A DNA stretch of 64,000 nt, from assembly GCA_020636315.1 (NCBI GenBank), contig JACJYA010000003.1, forward strand, positions 62,001 through 126,000, in the 5' to 3' direction. How positions within the stretch are numbered: position 1 is the first letter of the stretch; the number at the start of each line of letters is the position of its first letter. This document shows positions 36,550 to 45,917 of the stretch, one piece after another. The notes under the pieces are model-generated. The model saw nothing but the letters and a program-made list of their open reading frames with translations, was not told the origin of the DNA and made no database searches. The stretch is from Lewinellaceae bacterium (GTDB lineage Bacteria; Bacteroidota; Bacteroidia; Chitinophagales; Saprospiraceae). A program made the translations under genes and the position numbers.

Positions 36550-39372
36550 ATGGATTATAACCCACGAGAAATTGAACAGAAATGGAAGAAGTACTGGGAG
36601 GAAAATGAGGTCTATAAAGTAAGCAACCTGAGTGACAGGCCCAAGTACTACGTTTTGGACATGTTCCCCTACCCCTCGGGGTCGGGCCTGCACGTCGGGC
36701 ACCCGCTCGGTTATATCGCTTCCGACATTTTCGCACGGTACAAACGCCTGACCGGGTTCAACGTGCTGCATCCAATGGGTTATGACTCCTTCGGCCTGCC
36801 GGCTGAACAGTACGCCATACAAACCGGCATCCACCCGGCCATTTCCACGGAAAAGAACATCCAACGCTACCGCGAGCAATTGGAAAACCTGGGTTTTTCC
36901 TTCGACTGGAGCCGGGAAGTCCGCACCAGTGACCCCAGCTTCTACAAATGGACCCAGTGGATATTCATGCAGTTGTACCAACATTACTACGATAATGATG
37001 CCGGCAAGGCCCTGCCCGTCAGCCAGTTGGCAGAACGCTTTGCCACAAAGGGCAATTCCGGGTTAAACGCCGTCTGCGATGAAGATACGCCTTCATTGGC
37101 TGCAGCGGAGTGGAACGCCATGAGCGAAGCTCAGCAACAACTGTTCCTGCTGAAATACCGGCTGACTTTCCCCGAAGAAAGCTACGTGAACTGGTGCCCG
37201 GCCCTGGGCACGGTCTTGTCCAACGACGAAGTAAAAGACGGCGTCAGCGAGCGCGGCGGTTTCCCCGTAGAACGCAAGCTGATGAAACAATGGAGCATGC
37301 GCATTACGGCCTATGCCGACAGGCTGTTGTTCGGGCTGGATGAGATCGACTGGCCGGAAAGCCTGAAAGAACAGCAACGCAACTGGATCGGGCGGTCCCA
37401 GGGAGCCAGTGTCCGGTTTGCTCTGGAGGAAAACCCCGCCACCAAAATCGAGGTATTCACCACAAGGGTGGATACGATCTACGGCGTAACCTTTATGTGC
37501 CTGGCCCCCGAACACGATCTGGTCGAACAGATCACTAAGCCCGAACAAAAAGAGGCGGTAAAGCAATACATCAAATGGACGGCCTCCCGCTCTGAAGTGG
37601 AGCGCATGGCGGAAGTCAAGCAGGTGACCGGGGAGTTTACCGGAAGCTATTGCATCAATCCCTTCAACGGCGAAAAGGTGCCCATCTATATTGCTGATTA
37701 CGTCCTGGCGGGATACGGGACAGGGGCCGTCATGGCCGTCCCTTCGGGCGACCAGCGCGACTGGAACTTCGCCAAGCACTTCGGCTTGCCTATCGTTCCC
37801 ATCCTGGATGCTCAGAAAAATATGGATCAAGCGGCCGATGATACCAAAGAGGGGCGCTACATCAACTCGGGCATCATCAACGGGATGGTTTACGAAGAAG
37901 CAATCCCCACGCTGATCAAATGGCTGGAAGAGCGGGGCCTGGGCAAAGGCAAGGTCCAGTACCGGATGCGCAACGCCGTCTTCAGCCGGCAACGGTACTG
38001 GGGCGAACCCGTCCCGGCGTACTGGAAGGACGGCGTTCCCTACCTGATCGACGAATCCGAACTGCCTCTGTTGTTGCCCCCAGTCGATAAATACCTGCCC
38101 ACCGAAACCGGCGAGCCTCCCCTGGGGCGGGCGGAAAACTGGAAATACAAGGGTAAATACGAATACGAATTATCGACGATGCCGGGCTGGGCAGGCTCCT
38201 CCTGGTACTGGTACCGTTATATGGACCCAGGCAATACGGAAGCCTTTGCCGGCCCGGAAGCCATCCAATACTGGCAAGCGGTTGACCTGTACGTCGGAGG
38301 CTCCGAGCACGCCGTGGGGCACCTGTTGTACAGCCGTTTCTGGAACCATTTTCTGTACGACCTGGGATTGGCGCCCGAACGGGAATACGCCAAAAAACTG
38401 ATCAATCAGGGAATGATACAGGGAGTGATCGAATTCATCCACCTGGAAAAATCCGAGGGCAAGCAAAAGCGCTTTGTTTCAGCGGACCTGCTGGATCAGT
38501 ACCCCGATACCGAATGGGCCATGATCCCTGTACACGTCGATTTTGTCAGCGAGTACGGTAAAGACCATTCTTACCTGAACCGGAACGGCATCGATCAGTT
38601 CCGCGAATGGCGGCCTGATTTCAGAGAAGCAACCTTCATTACCAATGCCGAAGGCAAGCTGGTGACCAAAAGTGAAGTGGGCAAAATGTCCAAGCGCTAC
38701 TTCAACGTAGTCAACCCGGATGATGTGGTGGCCCGATACGGCGCCGACTGCTTCCGCATGTACGAGATGTTCCTGGGGCCGATCGAGCAGGCCAAACCCT
38801 GGGACACCCAGGGCATCGATGGAGTGAGCAAATTCCTGCGCCGCTTCTGGGGCCTTTTCTTCAACAAACAAGGGGCCTTTGAAGTTAGTGAAGAGCAGCC
38901 GTCAAAAGAGGAATTGAAAGTTTTGCATGCCGCCATCAAAAAAGTACGGGAAGATATCGAGCGCTTCAATTTCAACACCTGTGTCAGCGCCTTCATGATC
39001 GCCTCCAACGACCTGAAGAAGGTGAATTGTAATAAAAAGGCCATTCTGGAACAACTGGTGATCCTGATTGCGCCTTTTGCGCCTCACGTGGCAGAAGAAT
39101 TGTGGCATCGGCTGGGCAATCCGGGCAGTGTGCACCGAGACGCCGGTTATCCGGAATTCAATCCGGAATTCCTGAAACAAGATGCGATTAAATACCCCAT
39201 CGCCATCAACGGCAAGACCCGGGCAACCGTCGATTTCCCGGTTGACGCCACCAAAGAGGAACTGGAAAAGGCCGCACTGGAACTGGAGGCTGTGCAAAAA
39301 TACATCGATGGAAAAACCATCCGCAAGGTGATCGTTGTCCCCAAACGCATGATCAATATTGTGGTGGGGTAA
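36550..39372 (+). CDS. leuS: Leucyl-tRNA synthetase
   Basis: A 940-residue class I aminoacyl-tRNA synthetase that charges tRNA-Leu. The HIGH-type motif is SGSGLHVGHPLGY (His48 to His51) and the KMSKS-type motif is GKMSKRYFN near residue 712. A full CP1 editing domain lies between them. A long insertion of about 60 residues (LEKSEGKQKRFVSADLL onward) precedes the KMSK loop, as in other Bacteroidota LeuRS. The C-terminal anticodon-binding and tail domains are complete (ending MINIVVG). The gene is monocistronic, and an inverted repeat follows it. Confidence 0.97.
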   Translation: MDYNPREIEQKWKKYWEENEVYKVSNLSDRPKYYVLDMFPYPSGSGLHVGHPLGYIASDIFARYKRLTGFNVLHPMGYDSFGLPAEQYAIQTGIHPAISTEKNIQRYREQLENLGFSFDWSREVRTSDPSFYKWTQWIFMQLYQHYYDNDAGKALPVSQLAERFATKGNSGLNAVCDEDTPSLAAAEWNAMSEAQQQLFLLKYRLTFPEESYVNWCPALGTVLSNDEVKDGVSERGGFPVERKLMKQWSMRITAYADRLLFGLDEIDWPESLKEQQRNWIGRSQGASVRFALEENPATKIEVFTTRVDTIYGVTFMCLAPEHDLVEQITKPEQKEAVKQYIKWTASRSEVERMAEVKQVTGEFTGSYCINPFNGEKVPIYIADYVLAGYGTGAVMAVPSGDQRDWNFAKHFGLPIVPILDAQKNMDQAADDTKEGRYINSGIINGMVYEEAIPTLIKWLEERGLGKGKVQYRMRNAVFSRQRYWGEPVPAYWKDGVPYLIDESELPLLLPPVDKYLPTETGEPPLGRAENWKYKGKYEYELSTMPGWAGSSWYWYRYMDPGNTEAFAGPEAIQYWQAVDLYVGGSEHAVGHLLYSRFWNHFLYDLGLAPEREYAKKLINQGMIQGVIEFIHLEKSEGKQKRFVSADLLDQYPDTEWAMIPVHVDFVSEYGKDHSYLNRNGIDQFREWRPDFREATFITNAEGKLVTKSEVGKMSKRYFNVVNPDDVVARYGADCFRMYEMFLGPIEQAKPWDTQGIDGVSKFLRRFWGLFFNKQGAFEVSEEQPSKEELKVLHAAIKKVREDIERFNFNTCVSAFMIASNDLKKVNCNKKAILEQLVILIAPFAPHVAEELWHRLGNPGSVHRDAGYPEFNPEFLKQDAIKYPIAINGKTRATVDFPVDATKEELEKAALELEAVQKYIDGKTIRKVIVVPKRMINIVVG

Positions 39373-39384
39373 ATTTAATCAGGC

Positions 39385-39428
39385 GGCATTCCTCACCCTG
39401 CGCCGGGGACTTCCGGATGAGGAATGCC
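39385..39428 (+). terminator. Inverted repeat after leuS
   Basis: GGCATTCCTCA (39385-39395) and TGAGGAATGCC (39418-39428) are perfect complements with a 22-base loop, starting 13 bases after the leuS stop. There is no T tract, so it is either an imperfect terminator or an RNA-stability hairpin. Confidence 0.5.
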
Positions 39429-39465
39429 TGCTCAAATTGCTTTCTGAGAACCGGCCTGGCCAGCT

Positions 39466-40389
39466 ATGAGATTGAGAACCATTTGCCTTTCACTTGCCAT
39501 TCTTTTCACCTGCTCTGCGACAGCGCAGGAACTGATCATCGCCGACAGCCTGCTGGCTCATATTAAAGAATTGTCTTGCGACAAATACGAAGGCCGCCGG
39601 ACCGGAGAGCCCGGCAACCTGATGGCCGGGCAATACATCCTTCAGCGCTTTGAAGATTTCGGGCTGGAACAATTCGACTCCAGCTACGTGCAGCCCTTCG
39701 ATTTTTACAGCCGCTGGAAAAAGCAGGCTTTCCACGGCCGCAATATCACCGGCTACTTTGCAGGTACGGCTTTTCCTGATCAGTACATCGTGCTGAGCGC
39801 CCATTACGACCACCTGGGAATCAGGGACAGCCTGGTCTATAACGGGGCCGACGACAATGCCTCCGGCACTGCCGCCCTGCTCGAAATCGCCCGATACCTC
39901 AGCAAAAACCCACCCCGCCACTCCGTTATTATCGCCGCTTTTGACGGGGAAGAAATAGGTTTGCGAGGCGCTGATCATTTCCTGGAAGAACCTCCCGTTC
40001 CCCTGGAAAGTATCCTGCTGAACATCAATATGGATATGATCAGCCGCAATAAAAAGCAGGAACTGTACATAGCAGGCACCGGCTACACTCCCTTTCTCAG
40101 AGCCCCGCTCGATACCTTGGGCCAGGCCTGCCCGTTAACCATTTCTTTTGGGCATGAAAAACCTGAACCCTCCCACTCCGACGACTGGACCATGGCCTCC
40201 GACCATGGGAAATTCCATCAGAAAAATATTCCATTTCTCTATTTCGGCGTCGAAGACCACGAAGATTATCACCGGCCTACGGATGATTTCGAACGGATCA
40301 TGCCGGAATTCTTCGTTCGTGCATCTGACTTTATCCTGGAAACGCTCCTTTACCTCGATGAACACTGGGAACGGCTTGCCAGGAGGTGA
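39466..40389 (+). CDS. Secreted M28-family aminopeptidase
   Basis: A 307-residue zinc peptidase with a signal peptide (to about residue 20, ATAQE). The two-zinc site of family M28 is visible: SAHYDHLGI (His), GADDNASGT (Asp), FDGEEIGL (the Glu pair), NINMDMIS (Asp) and a late HSDDWTMASDHG with His. It lacks a PA domain and a T9SS sorting domain, so it should be periplasmic or otherwise released. It probably trims peptides after endoprotease cleavage. It stands alone between leuS and a convergent gene. Confidence 0.92.
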   Translation: MRLRTICLSLAILFTCSATAQELIIADSLLAHIKELSCDKYEGRRTGEPGNLMAGQYILQRFEDFGLEQFDSSYVQPFDFYSRWKKQAFHGRNITGYFAGTAFPDQYIVLSAHYDHLGIRDSLVYNGADDNASGTAALLEIARYLSKNPPRHSVIIAAFDGEEIGLRGADHFLEEPPVPLESILLNINMDMISRNKKQELYIAGTGYTPFLRAPLDTLGQACPLTISFGHEKPEPSHSDDWTMASDHGKFHQKNIPFLYFGVEDHEDYHRPTDDFERIMPEFFVRASDFILETLLYLDEHWERLARR

Positions 40390-40484
40390 GTATTATGTAC
40401 ATGGACTGAATTAATGAATCAGCGAATGATTGAATACCAGCGGCTTACCCTATGCTTTTAGTCTCACTGTTTTTGTCCGGGCAC

Positions 40485-41177
40485 TTATTTCTCAAATGAA
40501 GTAAGCTCCATGTATCCGTCAAGGTTGCCCTTTTTATCATAAGTTTCGGAGCGCACCACCCCTATGCCTTCCGCATAGTACTCTATGGAAGAGAATTCCT
40601 TTCCGAGCATCATTTTGACATCTGTTGTCTGTGTGACTTTGTAGCAATCAAACGTGCCGGCAGGAGTGGTTACGGATTCCTTACCAAGTACCCTCCTGTC
40701 CGTGATGTTGACCGTCATATTTACGATATTGATGCCTCCGGTGCCGGCTTTGATGTTGGTGCTGGCATCCGGCAATTCCTGGCCTTCCGTCAGCTTTTTC
40801 GGGATGGTGAGGTCTTCTCCTTCGATAGACACTTCCATGTTGGCAAAAGATTGCTGCATGGCCGGGTTCAGCATTGTGCTTGCATCCATTTTTACCACCC
40901 CACCTTCACAGCGGATCAGGTATTCTCCGGCAAATTGCTCCTTGTCTTTTTTATCAAAGATGGTATTGGTTATAACCGCCTCTACGCCGTTGGGCAGGGC
41001 CTTTACAGTTTTGATGACACTCTGGCTTTTGCTTTCCAGCTTTCCTTTTTTGTCGTAATAGGTGTATTCCAGTTTAACCCCTTCCTTGAAAGGATAGAAC
41101 ATAGAACAATCGGACTGGGCATGGAGGGCTATCCACGGGAAAAAAAACATGAAAAAGCAAATCAAGCTGTTTCTCAT
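40485..41177 (-). CDS. Secreted beta-rich protein (TapB/DUF3108-like)
   Basis: A 230-residue exported protein with a signal peptide ending at about residue 21 (ALHAQ). The mature protein begins with FYPFKEGVKLEYTYYDKKGK and contains VTTPAGTFDCYKVT and YYAEGIGVVRSETYDKKG, the pattern of the TapB/DUF3108 group of periplasmic beta-rich proteins. No lipobox is visible. It is divergent from the T9SS-type M28 peptidase across 178 bases. The function is unknown. Confidence 0.75.
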   Translation of the reverse strand: MRNSLICFFMFFFPWIALHAQSDCSMFYPFKEGVKLEYTYYDKKGKLESKSQSVIKTVKALPNGVEAVITNTIFDKKDKEQFAGEYLIRCEGGVVKMDASTMLNPAMQQSFANMEVSIEGEDLTIPKKLTEGQELPDASTNIKAGTGGINIVNMTVNITDRRVLGKESVTTPAGTFDCYKVTQTTDVKMMLGKEFSSIEYYAEGIGVVRSETYDKKGNLDGYMELTSFEK

Positions 41178-41355
41178 TTCTGAATATGTTTTGCTGTTTA
41201 TGAGTCGAATAAAGTAAATATTGCCTCGCCAAATAACAACATTTCCGGAAGGAATATTCCCTTCTTTCTTTTAAGAGTGCCAAATACTTTCTTTCCACAC
41301 ATCAAATTGGTTAATTTTCTGTTAAGCTATTATCACCTTCAAAACCGATAACGAT

Positions 41356-43101
41356 ATGAAACAGCCTTACATTCCCTTTCTGGCCCTATTATTGAGCTTT
41401 GCCGTTCAGGGTTTTGCTCAACAGAATATAGAAGTCACCAATCCTGAAGTGGAACAGGTTCTCGATGGAACATACGATGTGGAGGATTACCTTCCCACCA
41501 GTATTATCAACCACCCGGAGGCCATTACCGACGGCATTCTGGCTGAAGTTTCTCCGGATTCTCTGAAGCAATACCTCCTCACTCTTGCCTCTTTCGAAAA
41601 CCGAAACACGGGCTCCGATACGGCCAGCACCACCTTCGGGATGGGGGCGGCCCGGCGATGGGCATATAGCAAACTGGAATCCTTCAGCGCCCGACAGGAG
41701 CACCGCCTGCGGGTGTCCTACCTTCAGTTTGACCAGGATATCTGCGGTATGGAGCAGCACCGCAACGTATTCGCCGTGCTTCCCGGCATTGGCCCTCACC
41801 GGGAAGAATTGGTCATTGTGGAAGGCCACATGGACAGCCGCTGCGAGGATGTCTGTGACACCGAATGTATGGCTCATGGTATGGAGGACAACGGAAGCGG
41901 AACTGCCCTGGTGCTCGAACTGGCCCGGGTGATGAGCCGGTTTGCATTTGACCGCACCCTGGTATTTCTGATCACCACCGGGGAGGAACAGGGGCTTTTC
42001 GGCGCTGAGGCATTTGCCCTTTACTGCACCCAGAACCAGATACCGGCCAGGGCAGTTTACAACAATGATATCGTAGGCGGGATCATCTGCGGGCAGACCG
42101 CTTCTCCTCCCGGCTGCCCCGGGTTGAACGAGATCGACTCCATCAATGTACGCCTTTATTCCACAGGGCCGGGAAGGATGCTGGCCCGTTTCGCCCACCT
42201 GGAATATCAGGAAGAATTGCTTCCCAAAATGCCGGTTCCCACTGTGCTGAACATCATGAGCCGGGAGGACCGCGTGGGGCGCGGCGGAGACCACATTCCC
42301 TTCCGCCAGCAGGGGTTCGCCGCCCTGCGGTTTACTTCCGCCAACGAACACGGCGACGGCAACCCCGGGCAGGCCAATTATGAAGACCGCCAGCACACCA
42401 TGGAGGATGTCCTGGGTGTGGATACCGACGGCGACAGCGTGATTGACAGTTTCTTCGTCGATTTTAATTATCTGGCCCGCAATGCCATCATCAACGGAAG
42501 CTCCATGGCCATGAGCGCCCTTGGGCCGGCCACCCCTGAAGATTTTGTCGTTGAACGCATCGACAACGGCTTCCGTTATGAGATAACCGACCCAACTGAG
42601 AACGGCCTGTACCGCCTGGGAATCCGCTCCAACAGCACCATTTATTTCGACACTCTGATCTATGTCACCAAAAAGATCGACACCATCTATTTTCTGGAGC
42701 CCAGCACCCTGTACTACCTGGCCGCGGCGGCAGTAGATAGCAATGAGGTGGAAAGCCAGTTCACCAGTGAAGAGTTCAACTTTTTCACTACTGGACTGGA
42801 GGAGCAGCCCTACCTTTCCGATGATGGAATAACCTTGCTGCAAAACCGGCCCAACCCCTTTGACGAAGCCACCACCATTTCGGTACTCGTCGAACGCCCG
42901 GTAACCTGCCGGCAGGCATTCATCCGGGTAACCGACAGCCGGGGCAGGGAACTTGCCCGCTACCCGGTGGAATTGAAACCCGGGCTGGTTGAGGTTTTGT
43001 ACGGCTATGAGAAACACAGCTACCAGCAGGGGGTCTATTACTACAGCCTTATTATAGATGGAAAGGTGTTTGATACCAAGGCGATGGTTTATGCTTATTG
43101 A
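41356..43101 (+). CDS. M28-family peptidase exported by T9SS
   Basis: A 581-residue secreted peptidase. After a signal peptide (to about residue 21, QGFAQQ) comes a propeptide-like segment, then the M28 catalytic domain. Its zinc residues appear in VEGHMDSR (His, Asp), MEDNGSGT (Asp), TTGEEQGLFG (Glu pair), NNDIVGG (Asp) and GGDHIPFRQQ (His). A fibronectin-like region precedes the C-terminal type A sorting domain (LLQNRPNPFDEATTI onward). CEDVC and DTEC cysteines may stabilise an active-site loop. It is probably surface-attached or released. A strong terminator follows nine bases after the stop. Confidence 0.92.
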   Translation: MKQPYIPFLALLLSFAVQGFAQQNIEVTNPEVEQVLDGTYDVEDYLPTSIINHPEAITDGILAEVSPDSLKQYLLTLASFENRNTGSDTASTTFGMGAARRWAYSKLESFSARQEHRLRVSYLQFDQDICGMEQHRNVFAVLPGIGPHREELVIVEGHMDSRCEDVCDTECMAHGMEDNGSGTALVLELARVMSRFAFDRTLVFLITTGEEQGLFGAEAFALYCTQNQIPARAVYNNDIVGGIICGQTASPPGCPGLNEIDSINVRLYSTGPGRMLARFAHLEYQEELLPKMPVPTVLNIMSREDRVGRGGDHIPFRQQGFAALRFTSANEHGDGNPGQANYEDRQHTMEDVLGVDTDGDSVIDSFFVDFNYLARNAIINGSSMAMSALGPATPEDFVVERIDNGFRYEITDPTENGLYRLGIRSNSTIYFDTLIYVTKKIDTIYFLEPSTLYYLAAAAVDSNEVESQFTSEEFNFFTTGLEEQPYLSDDGITLLQNRPNPFDEATTISVLVERPVTCRQAFIRVTDSRGRELARYPVELKPGLVEVLYGYEKHSYQQGVYYYSLIIDGKVFDTKAMVYAY

Positions 43102-43110
43102 CGGACGGGA

Positions 43111-43141
43111 CGGGCCACTTTATAGTGGCCCGTTTTATTAT
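43111..43141 (+). terminator. Rho-independent terminator after the T9SS M28 peptidase gene
   Basis: A perfect 9-bp stem, CGGGCCACT (43111-43119) and AGTGGCCCG (43124-43132), has a 4-base loop and is followed by a T-rich run (TTTTATTATTT). It is the cleanest terminator in the window. Confidence 0.85.
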
Positions 43142-43232
43142 TTCCACCAAATTGTCTCACTCCGAACATTTCCGTCAATTCCCGGACAACCACACAGCGA
43201 TTTATCCGGTTATTATTCAAAAAACCGAAAGA

Positions 43233-44243
43233 ATGGCTCGTTTTCTCATCCCTGCCTTTATCTTGTTCACTTTCCTATCATGTAAGCCTGAACCTTCCGA
43301 AAATAAAGCTGAATCAAAACCTCCCGCACAACTGACAGCCATGAAGCAGGAAGCCAACCGGGAACCTGAAAAAGTACCTGATTCAGAAGAAAAGCCTTCT
43401 GAATTATTCCAGCCTCAGGCTTCAGCCAGTGATAACAGGAAAGCCCCGGTTACACCCGCTCCGGAAGAGGCCACAAAAACAAAAAATAAGGAAGCCGTTC
43501 CCCGGCCAGCCAGCCAGCCGGATGAAGCCCCGAAAGCCCCGGCAGATGAAACCGAGCGAACTGAACTTCCGGCCCAAAGCCCGAAACCGAGCCCCCAGGC
43601 CTCTCCTTCCCACGAAACCTGGAACGCTCTGCTCCAAAAATACGTCTCTTCCACCGGCAAAGTCAATTACAAAGGTATGATGGCCGATAAAGCCAAACTG
43701 AAGGACTACCTCGACGAATTGGCGGCCAATCCACCCGCCAAAACCTGGAGCCGGGAAGAAAAGCTGGCCTACTGGATCAATGCCTACAACGCTTTCACCA
43801 TCAAACTCATCCTGGACCACTATCCATTATCCAGCATCATGGACATCAACAACGGGAAAGCATGGGATATCCAATGGATCAGGCTGGGAGACAAAACCTA
43901 TTCGCTGAATAACATCGAAAATGACATCATCCGGCCCCGGTTTAATGAACCCCGGATCCACTTTGCCATAAACTGCGCCGCCCGCTCCTGCCCTCCCCTC
44001 CTCAACCAGGCCTGGGAGGCGGAAAACCTCAACCGGCTCCTCGATCAGCAGGCCCGAAGTTTCATCAATAACCCGAAATACAACTCCATCAGCCCCAAAG
44101 CAGTCGAGATCTCCAGGATCTTTGAATGGTATGCCGCCGATTTCGGGAACATCATCGATTACCTCAACCAATACTCCGATACCCTGATCAACAAAGGAGC
44201 AAAGGTAAGTTACCGGGATTACGACTGGAGCCTGAACAATTGA
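43233..44243 (+). CDS. DUF547 lipoprotein
   Basis: A 336-residue exported lipoprotein. The signal peptide carries a lipobox (FTFLSC, Cys17). A low-complexity linker of about 110 residues, rich in Pro, Ala, Glu and Lys, follows, and the DUF547 domain runs from about residue 130 to the end. DUF547 hallmarks include AYWINAYNAFTIKLIL, INCAARSCPPL and WYAADFG, with a conserved Cys-His-type core. A longer in-frame start at 43098 lies inside the preceding gene's end and the terminator, so the ATG at 43233 is preferred. The enzymatic role is unknown. Confidence 0.85.
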   Translation: MARFLIPAFILFTFLSCKPEPSENKAESKPPAQLTAMKQEANREPEKVPDSEEKPSELFQPQASASDNRKAPVTPAPEEATKTKNKEAVPRPASQPDEAPKAPADETERTELPAQSPKPSPQASPSHETWNALLQKYVSSTGKVNYKGMMADKAKLKDYLDELAANPPAKTWSREEKLAYWINAYNAFTIKLILDHYPLSSIMDINNGKAWDIQWIRLGDKTYSLNNIENDIIRPRFNEPRIHFAINCAARSCPPLLNQAWEAENLNRLLDQQARSFINNPKYNSISPKAVEISRIFEWYAADFGNIIDYLNQYSDTLINKGAKVSYRDYDWSLNN

Positions 44244-44299
44244 CGGGAGAACCGGGGTTATCAGTAAAAACTACTTATCTTGATGGTAAAACATTCCCG

Positions 44300-44425
44300 A
44301 TGAAACAAAGTGTCCTTCTGTTACTGGGCATTTTGGGCCTGTACCTTCCACCCGGCTTTTACATTGCCAGAGCTTTTAGCGCCTCCAATATCCAGACACA
44401 AAAAATAATCATTCAAAACCACTGA
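44300..44425 (+). CDS. Possible 41-aa membrane peptide overlapping the methyltransferase start
   Basis: A short open frame beginning MKQSVLLLLGILGLYLP, with one clear hydrophobic segment. Its TGA stop shares its last base with the ATG of the methyltransferase gene (44425), a layout typical of translational coupling. It could instead be a chance leader. No homology can be judged by eye. Confidence 0.35.
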   Translation: MKQSVLLLLGILGLYLPPGFYIARAFSASNIQTQKIIIQNH

Positions 44426-45792
44426 TGGAATTACCTCCGGCTTTTACCAAACAAATGCAGGCCATCCTGGGAGCGGAATGGCCTGCTTTTCGGGATGCTC
44501 TGGACGCCCCTCCCCCGGTGAGCATCAGGCTGCATCCTGTGAAAAAATTTAAATTGGAAGAAATTTCCGGAAAAGTAAAATGGAATTCCAAAGGAGTATA
44601 TTTACCGACACGGCCTGTTTTTACGCTTGACCCCTGTTTTCATGCGGGAGCCTATTATGTACAGGAGGCTTCTTCCATGTTTGTTGGAGAAGCAGTAAGG
44701 CAGCTTACCGGCACAGGCCATCCGATAACAGCTCTGGACATTTGCGCTGCGCCCGGAGGCAAGAGCACCCTTCTGCTGGATGCGTTGCCGGAGAACAGCC
44801 TGGTACTGGCTAATGAGGTGATTCGTTCCCGATATAAAGCTCTGCGGCACAACCTCATCAAGTGGGGATATCCCGGGGCTTGCAGCAGCATGCACGATAG
44901 CCGGGAGTTCAATGCATTAAGTGGTTTTTTTAACCTTATCCTGGTAGACGCTCCCTGTTCGGGAGAAGGTTTGTTCCGAAAAATGCCTGCCGCCACCTGT
45001 GAATGGTCGCCGGAGGCCGTACAGCTCTGTGCAGGCCGGCAGAAGCGCATTCTGGCGGATTCCGCCGGCCTTCTGGCGCCGGGCGGCATCCTTTTATACA
45101 CCACCTGTACCTATAACCAGGAGGAGAATGAAAAAAATGCCGCATGGATCGCGGATAAGCTTGGCCTCAGCCCTGAACCGCTCCAAATGGAACCCGGCTG
45201 GGGCGTCGTCAACACCGGACTGGGTTATCAGTTCTATCCTCATCGCGTACAGGGAGAAGGTTTTTTCCTGTCAGCATTCCGGAAACCCGGAGGCCAATCC
45301 AACGCGGGGCGGAAACCCGGGAAGAGTGCCCCGCGGGGATATGAACCTATAGCCCGCGATACCAGGGCCAGGTTAAAGCCATGGATACAAGAAAAAGAAG
45401 GCCTGGTGTTTTTTCAAAATTCGGCGGGCACAATCATTGCCCTGCCCGAGCAGCAGCAGGAAGCCATAGTCCAGCTTAGCCAGGCGCTGAGCCGGTTTCA
45501 GCCAGGGCTGGAGCTTGGACAATTCAAGAGAAAGGATTTTGTGCCGGCACATGCTCTGGCGCTCAGCCAACTGCCTGCTCCCTCCGTTCCGCGTTACGGC
45601 CTGGCAAAAGACGAAGCGTTGCGGTTTCTGAAAAAGGAGAACATTACCCCAAAAGAAACTTTGGAGGGTTGGCGCCTTGCCACCTTTGAGGGGCTGGCAC
45701 TGGGTTGGATAAAAGGATTGAAAAACAGGATAAACAACTATTTCCCCAAAGAATGGCGCATCCGAATGGAACTGGGCAATGCAGAAGAGTGA
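44425..45792 (+). CDS. RNA (cytosine-C5)-methyltransferase of the RsmB/RsmF (NOL1/NOP2/Sun) type
   Basis: A 455-residue SAM-dependent RNA m5C methyltransferase. The SAM motif is CAAPGGKSTLL. The two catalytic cysteines lie in DAPCSGEGLFRK (motif IV) and TTCTYNQEENEKN (motif VI). A C-terminal domain of about 150 residues with a PUA-like/RsmF-tail pattern (VPRYGLAKDEALRFLKKENI) points to 16S rRNA methylation as in RsmF, although the exact position cannot be known. The protein is cytoplasmic. The gene is convergent with the Crp/Fnr gene, with a shared hairpin between them. Confidence 0.93.
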   Translation: MELPPAFTKQMQAILGAEWPAFRDALDAPPPVSIRLHPVKKFKLEEISGKVKWNSKGVYLPTRPVFTLDPCFHAGAYYVQEASSMFVGEAVRQLTGTGHPITALDICAAPGGKSTLLLDALPENSLVLANEVIRSRYKALRHNLIKWGYPGACSSMHDSREFNALSGFFNLILVDAPCSGEGLFRKMPAATCEWSPEAVQLCAGRQKRILADSAGLLAPGGILLYTTCTYNQEENEKNAAWIADKLGLSPEPLQMEPGWGVVNTGLGYQFYPHRVQGEGFFLSAFRKPGGQSNAGRKPGKSAPRGYEPIARDTRARLKPWIQEKEGLVFFQNSAGTIIALPEQQQEAIVQLSQALSRFQPGLELGQFKRKDFVPAHALALSQLPAPSVPRYGLAKDEALRFLKKENITPKETLEGWRLATFEGLALGWIKGLKNRINNYFPKEWRIRMELGNAEE

Positions 45793-45799
45793 AATACTA

Positions 45800-45838
45800 A
45801 AGCCGCTCCCCGGAAGGCAAGGCTCCGGTAGGCGGCTT
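45800..45838. terminator. Bidirectional terminator-like hairpin
   Basis: AAGCCGC (45800-45806) pairs with GCGGCTT (45832-45838), and inside it CCGGA pairs with TCCGG around a short loop. It sits between the convergent methyltransferase and Crp/Fnr genes and could end both transcripts. T tracts on either side are weak. Confidence 0.55.
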
Positions 45839-45917
45839 CTATAATGTTCAGAAAGCGCATTAATGTTTCTTCACACATTGCCGGAACAAACCCTAGCTTG
45901 TTTGGAGGCTGGCAACA

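Noticed and set aside
41389..43017. Minus-strand ORF of 542 aa across the M28 peptidase gene
   Set aside because: Shadow of a high-GC coding region; the plus strand has zinc motifs and a T9SS sorting domain.
43098..43232. Upstream extension of the DUF547 protein
   Set aside because: The extension would overlap the M28 stop codon and the terminator, and the internal ATG at 43233 starts a proper lipoprotein signal peptide.
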